From Paralvinella palmiformis (taxonomy: Eukaryota; Annelida; Polychaeta; Terebellida; Alvinellidae), in contig JAODUP010000224.1 in NCBI GenBank assembly GCA_025642065.1, positions 162,501 through 226,500 on the forward strand: a stretch of 64,000 bases of DNA, written 5' to 3'. Below the pieces are notes generated by a model. That model worked only from the letters and a program-made list of their open reading frames with translations. It had not been told where the DNA came from and ran no database searches. Shown here in pieces: positions 58,318-64,000 of the stretch (position 1 is its first letter; each line of letters begins with the position of its first letter). A program made the position numbers and the translations under genes.

Positions 58318-58475
58318 TTAGGCAGTTGGCCACAAATCTCAACTACCTGAGTTCAAATCTCGGCGTAGGCATGTCTAAAGGGTGTTTAATTTTTTACTTC
58401 GCCTCATTACCTTTAGATGTCACTTGTGTCACGTAGCCTATCTTGTGAAAAAAGTGGTCGTTGCACGTCAAGCGT
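58318..58475 (+). mobile_element. Family-1 SINE, diverged
   Basis: Body gtaggcatgtctaaagggtg and tail aaaaaagtggtcgttgcacg follow the family layout, with a B-box-like gttcaaatctcgg. Confidence 0.7.
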
Positions 58476-58897
58476 TTCCTATTTGGAGATCGTTTGTGAT
58501 ATCCATTCAATCAGATGACATCTGTAGTAATGAGTCGGATGTTTGTTATGATTTACCAACTCGTCCCAGAATAACGAACTATGTACACTATATCATGATC
58601 ATGTATCTAGGTTATGGTCGCAGTTATCATTCGTCAATCACGATACAATAAGTACTCAACACGAAGCCGAGTCCACAATATACGAGGCATGTCATGATGT
58701 CAACAAAGCCAAGAAGTCTCGCTACAAAGGCCGATTCAAACCCAACAGCTGCTGGAATACGGACTGTCAAGTCACACCAGACAGACACCGCTTATGGCTT
58801 CATATCTGGAAGTCAGCAAGGCCACAAAGAAAGATTACATAGGCATGTGTCCTCGGGTCAGTAATACCTGTGTCCAATGTTAACTGTGGAGATTTCC

Positions 58898-59087
58898 AAT
58901 GATGATGATTGATGTTTTACGGTCACTTTTGTGCATCAGGTAGGCTAAATGGGCCGAGCGACTCACAAAGGTAATGAGACGAAGTCAAAGACGAAACAAC
59001 CTTCAGATACGCCCACACCGGGATTCGAACACGGGTTTTAGTGATCTGTGGTCCAACGCGCTACCGCTAGACCACGGAGGCGCCCCT
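58898..59087 (-). mobile_element. tRNA-derived SINE, family 1, near-complete
   Basis: Minus-strand head gcgcctccgtggtctagcgg, B-box gttcgaatccc, and tail (plus-strand reading) tgatgttttacggtcactt. Confidence 0.87.
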
Positions 59088-59425
59088 AGGACATTTTCAA
59101 TGCAATATTGTTCTGAATCGAAGTTACTTCGTCTGAAATGGTGTTTTGTACATTAACTGTTTCAAATATTTATCCGAATATTTCGTCACCAACAAGATTT
59201 GTTCCTGGGAGTAATTTTATAATTGAATTGTACATTCTCAACCATGAGGTAAATATTTTCTCCGTCTCTGATCTTCGCGAAGTGGAATTTGTGATATCGT
59301 TAATATATTTGTCTTCTCATGGTTATTTCCTACTCAAAGGTAAGTACATCCTCAACGGAATATTATAATCAGAAAACCAACGAATAATATGAACCAACTT
59401 ATAAGTATAAATAATTCGTTTATTG

Positions 59426-59459
<34 letters not shown>
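59426..59459. repeat. (TA)n microsatellite
   Basis: About 32 bases of TA, shortly before the family 6 repeat. Confidence 0.93.
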
Positions 59460-59468
<9 letters not shown>

Positions 59469-59489
59469 TACAGGTGATACATTATGATG

Positions 59490-59590
59490 CTTCCACAATT
59501 CACTCTGCTTTTCAAGTACTTCATATTTATATTAAGAATTTTCAATTACATCAAACATAGCTGGAAAGTCCAATCTTATCTTTTTCTATA
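59490..59590 (+). repeat. Dispersed repeat family 6, copy 2
   Basis: Matches 54307-54425: cacaattcactctgcttttc, ttcatattt, and catagctggaaagtcc. Confidence 0.7.
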
Positions 59591-59906
59591 AAAAAAAGAT
59601 TAAGCATCGGACAATGTTGATGGTTATTTCAATGCTAAGTACAAGCCACTGTGTTCAGGGTGAGATGATTGTGACTGGGTGTATGACTACACGAGAACAC
59701 TGTGGCAGCCAGAATAAGTTGATCCACTCAGCTTTCAGAAGTACCAACGACGAAAAGGTATTCATCAGTTGTCTTGGCTGATCCTAACGTTTTGTGCATA
59801 CCAGCATCGTCCGTGTAGATACTTTACATCATAAGTCTAACGATCTCTCGCTCTTCCTATGTTCTTTAGCTGTAATGAACATGACCTATAAGCTGGTATA
59901 TTATGT

Positions 59907-59907
<1 letters not shown>

Positions 59908-59946
<39 letters not shown>
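59908..59946. repeat. (TA)n microsatellite
   Basis: About 38 bases of TA. Confidence 0.93.
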
Positions 59947-59951
<5 letters not shown>

Positions 59952-60391
59952 TGATAACGCAGTTTAATAATAGGTAATTAACTGAAAACAAATATTCTCA
60001 ACTCAATAACTCGCTCGGTGTCTGTCAAACGATTCACATTTAGAACCGGAACAAAACAAATTAGTGGCTGGGTGTTAATGTTTTGTTCAATTAAAGCTAC
60101 TGATCACTGATCGCCGAATAAAGAAAAAAAAACGAGGTACACAAATCTGATGCGATATTTTTATGACACGTTCACTGATCAAACGTGAACGCGAACACGC
60201 CGACAGATGGCGTATCAAACTGTCATTGAGATAAAATCATCTCAAATCATCTAATATCGCCAATCTAAGTGCAACAACTAAACACTACTGGAATTGAATT
60301 TGAGGCTGTCCTTAAACTACGTGCCCCACCTACATCCATTCATAGACAGCCGGACGTGGTTGAGGAAGCCATCTGGTCAAAGACCAACATG

Positions 60392-61058
60392 TCATTCCGA
60401 GCCGTGGATGTCCTCCTGGATTTGGTACGAGCGTGTCTCTTGTCTTTTGGCTACAATCAAGGCGATCACGTTGAGTATGGCCAGGAGTGCCAGGGCTGAG
60501 GCAGCCAAGAAGAAGCTGGCCCTATACTGACCAGTTATATCATGTAAGGTACCTGGAATCAGATCACGTGGCATTATTTATTTATTGCGATGTGTTCTTT
60601 GTGTGGGATTGTTGATGTTTCGTTGTTTTGTTTGTTCTTGTTGTTTTATTATATAATACAGCAGAGGTGGTGCACCTAAGCTGTTTGACAAACGATGTTC
60701 TCTCGTTGTCTTGTTTTATCCAATGTTTGCTGGATGAAGTATGCAATGATGATAGTATTCATAACGGGATGCACTTGAATAGCACATCAACCTGTTCATC
60801 TCCTCCATTATACATCATTGTTGCAATAGCCAAAAATAGGGGTGTATCTTTTTATTCCCTTCATACTGCGGCATTACAGTATCAATATGTTCTAATGATG
60901 AAAACAGTGAGGTCTATTTACCTGCCACAGGTGTGACGATTATTCCTGTTACTCCTCTGATGAGACAGAACAAACCAAATGATCCAGAAAGGTTCTCTTC
61001 GCCTAACGTTCTTGCCAGGACTATTGTACACAACACTGCATCCGTCGCTGAAGAAGAA

Positions 61059-61123
<65 letters not shown>

Positions 61124-61406
61124 AAGATGTGTGTGCATGTGTGCGTGCGTGTATGTGTGCTAGGATACATATAGCTCAGAACATCCTTTATAACCTGTAC
61201 ATCCATTAATCTAAACATAATTAAATCAATATATAGTTGAATTTATGCATACAAAAAAGTACACATATATACATTCATAGATCTATATATGTCTGGGCTA
61301 TTCATCAGCTTGTGGGACACCCATAATCCGCTTTGCGTATGAGACAAATATGTCATACCCACGGGGAAGCGGTTGATGCACACACACGTACACACAGGAG
61401 AGAGTG

Positions 61407-61456
<50 letters not shown>

Positions 61457-61650
61457 GGAGATGATGATGATGATTGATGCTTTACGGCCACTTTTGTGCA
61501 CATGGTGGGCTAAATGGACCAAGCGACCTCCGAAAGTAATAAAGCGAGGTTAAATATGAAACTCCCTTCAGATATGCTCACGCTGAGATTCGAACTCAGG
61601 TGATGGTGATCTGTGATCCAACACGCTACAAGTTAGACCACGGAGGCGCC

Positions 61651-61686
<36 letters not shown>

Positions 61687-62718
61687 GAGAGACACTCAAA
61701 GTACTTACCAAACACTATGCCAAAAAAGCCACAATAGACAGCCAATAAGACGAACGTCTTACACCAGACGCTCAGGAATGTGCCTACTGCTCCCAATGCG
61801 TTTACGACTATCATAAAGACGAAGGGATGTACCGGTAACTTGAAGGCTGCAGCTCCGACTAGCACTCTACCGGCTGTGTTCGTGGCTCCCATGATGGAGA
61901 CCAGCCATGCAGCCTGGCTCTCGGTAAGGTTCCTTTCTAAGCTGGTCAGTGGTATGTAGTTGAAGGGTATCAGGATACCTGGATTGAAAAACATATCCCA
62001 CTATATATATTATTATTATTATTATTATTATTGTTGCTGCTGTTGCTCCTACTATGGAACAGTAACAACGACAACAAGTTTTATAATTATTATTATTATT
62101 TAACGCCCGAGCCTTAAACAGAAGAGTTCTAAGAACTCAGATATCAAATGTTCCAAAAATAAATACAAATCATTGGTGTCACTCCGATGACTCATTGGTT
62201 TGATTGGATAAAGCACTGCACTGTAAAACGTCTAGTTCAAGGTTCTAATCCAAGTGTGTCTGCGCATGGGTGAATGGGGGGGGGGTCTCTTGATAGATTA
62301 CTGGCTACCATTTAGCCCGCCATCAGCACAAATGTTGCTATGAAACAGCAACAACAATTCTTGTTTGACACCGGTTAGATACCATAAAGTGCTGCCACCT
62401 ACTGAATGTATTTCCAAATCCAATTCGTATATTATTTGTTACGGTTTATATTTCACATAGAACATAGTAGTCAAATACATACAAATTAGAGGACCTGTGT
62501 AGCTACTTAAAGCTGTCTTCCCATAGGCCCCAATGAAACAACAGTTACAAAAAGAGACACGTATCACAAGTTTCTGTGAGAAAAAAGACAACCCAGGAGA
62601 GAGATTTGTTTATATCTGGTAGGAAAACTCAGATGAAAGTTTCGATTGGTTCAATGTTGATGCTTCTGTGTTTTCCAAGTATCCCAAACGGAAATTTCAT
62701 ACTCACTTTTACTTTTTA

Positions 62719-62756
<38 letters not shown>

Positions 62757-64000
62757 GCCTAAATAGCTAAATGGATTGAACATTTGTTGTAAAACACAGT
62801 CCATAAAATGTCTGCGGCAAATAGTCTTACCTACTGTTGATAAAAAAGCCATCAGCAGCAGCAATATGAAGATCGGCTTCTTTAGCAACCGGATGTGGAA
62901 AGATGACGCCAAAGCCTCGCAAATCGTTCTGCTCTCTGTACCATTGCCGGAGGTCAGGGGTCGAAAGGTGAAGGCCGCCAGCAGGCAAACGATCATTATT
63001 GCGCCCTGTATCTGTAGATACCAGTGCCAGTCGAGTCGGTCGAGAACAGTCCGAACTATCTGCGGATAGAAGAATATCCCGATGCCGGATCCGCAAGACG
63101 CCAGGCCTACCGCTAGGGAGCGCCACCGGTTGAAGTAGAGAGTCGTTATCACCATTGACGCCAGAAAGAGAAAGGAAAAGCCGATACCTATCGAAATGAC
63201 AGTCGAAATGATCTGTAGATTAAGAGATGAGTTAAAGAATAATTATCAGCTCATTATCGTGTATAATAATTATAATAATAAGTTATCTTTAATAAAGCGC
63301 CGACAATAGCAAGAATCGCTAGATGGCGCTGTACACTAAAATATCCCAATAATATTTTAGACATATTAAATCATTATGGAGTAAAATGACTAAACTATTT
63401 ACATTAATGAAGTATAAAATAGATAAGATGTTTAAATAAATAGTGAGACACATTATACATCTACACATCTGTATAAATACCCCTCACGTACACATATAAA
63501 CACACACACATACATACACACACATACACACACACATACATACATACATACACACATATACACACACATACATACACACACACAGACATACATACACATA
63601 TACATACACACACATACACACACACATATACACATACATACACACACATACATACACACACACATACACTAGTACGGTTGAGGATCAGTGTCCGGTGTGG
63701 ACGACTATTATACATTATTTGGAAATGAATGCAGTATACTCCTCTGGGAGTCGAGTAATTTCAAGCTGATAGTCTCTCTGTTCGTTCACTTGGGCTGAGA
63801 TGATAAATGAACTCCATATAAAATTGCCTAATTATAAAACTTTTCATTAATACCCCCCCCCCCCCATCACCACCATCATCATCTTCATCATCACCAATCA
63901 GCCAATGAGGAAAGAATGATGTAGTTTTAAGTTCCAAACGCCCTTCTGATGCCTTTCATCCACTTACCTGAGATAATTCCGTATGTTAAGGTGAGAAGTT
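60392..64000 (-). CDS. MCT/SLC16-like transporter, gene B, 3' part (partial at the right edge)
   Basis: Paralogue of gene A on the opposite strand. Exons (minus): 63968 to beyond 64000, 62831-63187, 61709-61978, 60922-61047, 60392-60552. All have GT-AG ends, and every intron falls after the first base of a codon. Seen: LLTLTYGIIS; YFNRWRSLAVGLASCGSGIG (the MCT motif after TM4); an Arg/Glu-containing central loop; LLKKPIFILLLLMAFLSTV (TM7); ESQAAWLVSIMGATNTAGRV (TM8); LLAVYCGFFGIVF; DAVLCTIVLARTLGEENLSG then LIRGVTGIIVTPVAG (TM10-11); and GTLHDITGQYRASFFLAASA then LALLAILNVIALIVAKR (TM12) with a short tail ending in HGSE. The 3' half is intact and looks functional. The 5' exons with the TM1 motif lie to the right of the window. 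Substrate unknown; SLC16 proteins carry monocarboxylates, aromatic amino acids or other small molecules. Confidence 0.92.
61060..61124. repeat. (TA)n-(GA)n microsatellite beside gene B exon
   Basis: About 40 bases of TA and 24 of GA, starting only about 13 bases from the acceptor of the 61047 exon, so it forms part of its upstream intron end. Confidence 0.95.
61408..61456. repeat. (GT)n-(GA)n microsatellite
   Basis: About 31 bases of GT and 17 of GA in gene B intron. Confidence 0.95.
61460..61652 (-). mobile_element. tRNA-derived SINE, family 1, near-complete
   Basis: In a gene B intron. Plus-strand reading: gatgctttacggccactttt, cttcagatatgctcacgctg, gattcgaactcagg and gaccacggaggcgcccc. 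It is followed by (GA)n about 55 bases from the gene B exon donor. Confidence 0.87.
62195..62345 (+). mobile_element. Degenerate tRNA-like SINE head
   Basis: The stretch ttggataaagcactgcactg with a B-box-like aaggttctaatcc, followed by a G run and ctaccatttagcccgccatc, reminiscent of the family-1 tail. Weak. Confidence 0.35.
62478..62560 (+). repeat. Dispersed repeat family 7, copy 2
   Basis: The sequence aaattagaggacctgtgtag, then acttaaagctgtcttcc and aacagttac, matches 43243-43300. Confidence 0.65.
62723..62756. repeat. (AAT)n repeat
   Basis: About 33 bases of AAT downstream of the gene B exon donor at 62831. Confidence 0.93.
63500..63670. repeat. (CA)n/(CATA)n microsatellite
   Basis: About 165 bases of CACA and CATA units in gene B intron. 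The three open frames here (VCVCM peptides) are artefacts. Confidence 0.97.

Noticed and set aside
60628..60936. 102-codon plus-strand frame inside gene B
   Set aside because: Lies in an intron of gene B on the opposite strand and resembles no protein family.

Overview
This is animal nuclear DNA, most likely from a mollusc. Genes are split into small exons by long AT-rich introns, there are more than twenty (TA)n tracts plus other microsatellites, and tRNA-derived SINEs and dead retrotransposon and DNA-transposon pieces are scattered throughout. The mollusc assignment is inference from this texture and from the gene families present; no species can be named. Most open frames here come from microsatellites. 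The real genes only appear when exons are joined by splice site and reading phase.

Region 1 (1-22.3 kb, minus strand) holds the 5' part of an alpha-2-macroglobulin / thioester-containing-protein (TEP) gene. Fourteen exons can be joined from a signal-peptide exon at 22.2 kb to an exon ending at 656. They give about 582 residues of tandem macroglobulin domains. The bait and thioester regions lie beyond the left edge. The introns contain a CR1/L2-like LINE, SINEs, an inverted SINE pair and a long (AGT)n tract.

Region 2 (22.3-34.7 kb) has no convincing host gene. It holds a long-TIR non-autonomous element at 23.2-23.8 kb, a Jockey-like LINE relic with an RNase H piece, a 2-kb array of a 48-bp repeat with higher-order structure, and a 0.75-kb array of a 25/27-bp repeat.

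Region 3 (34.75-36.5 kb, plus strand) is a complete peptidoglycan recognition protein (PGRP) gene with a TATA box, a probable 5'UTR exon, four coding exons and a polyadenylation signal. Two of its three expected zinc ligands are absent. A decayed copy of its second exon lies at 42.8-43.0 kb.

Region 4 (37-51 kb) is repeat-rich. It has possible pogo/Tigger-like terminal repeats 5.2 kb apart, two LINE relics and a hAT transposase relic.

Region 5 (51.8-64 kb) carries two convergent paralogous MCT/SLC16-like transporter genes. Gene A is on the plus strand and gene B on the minus strand. They share exon phases and two exact exon lengths. Gene B is complete at its 3' end. Gene A lacks the exon for the next membrane segments and half of the last exon, but the remaining exons still join in frame. 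A second hAT relic and more SINEs lie between them.

Two innate-immunity families, TEP and PGRP, therefore lie about 13 kb apart in divergent orientation. Whether they work together cannot be told from sequence.
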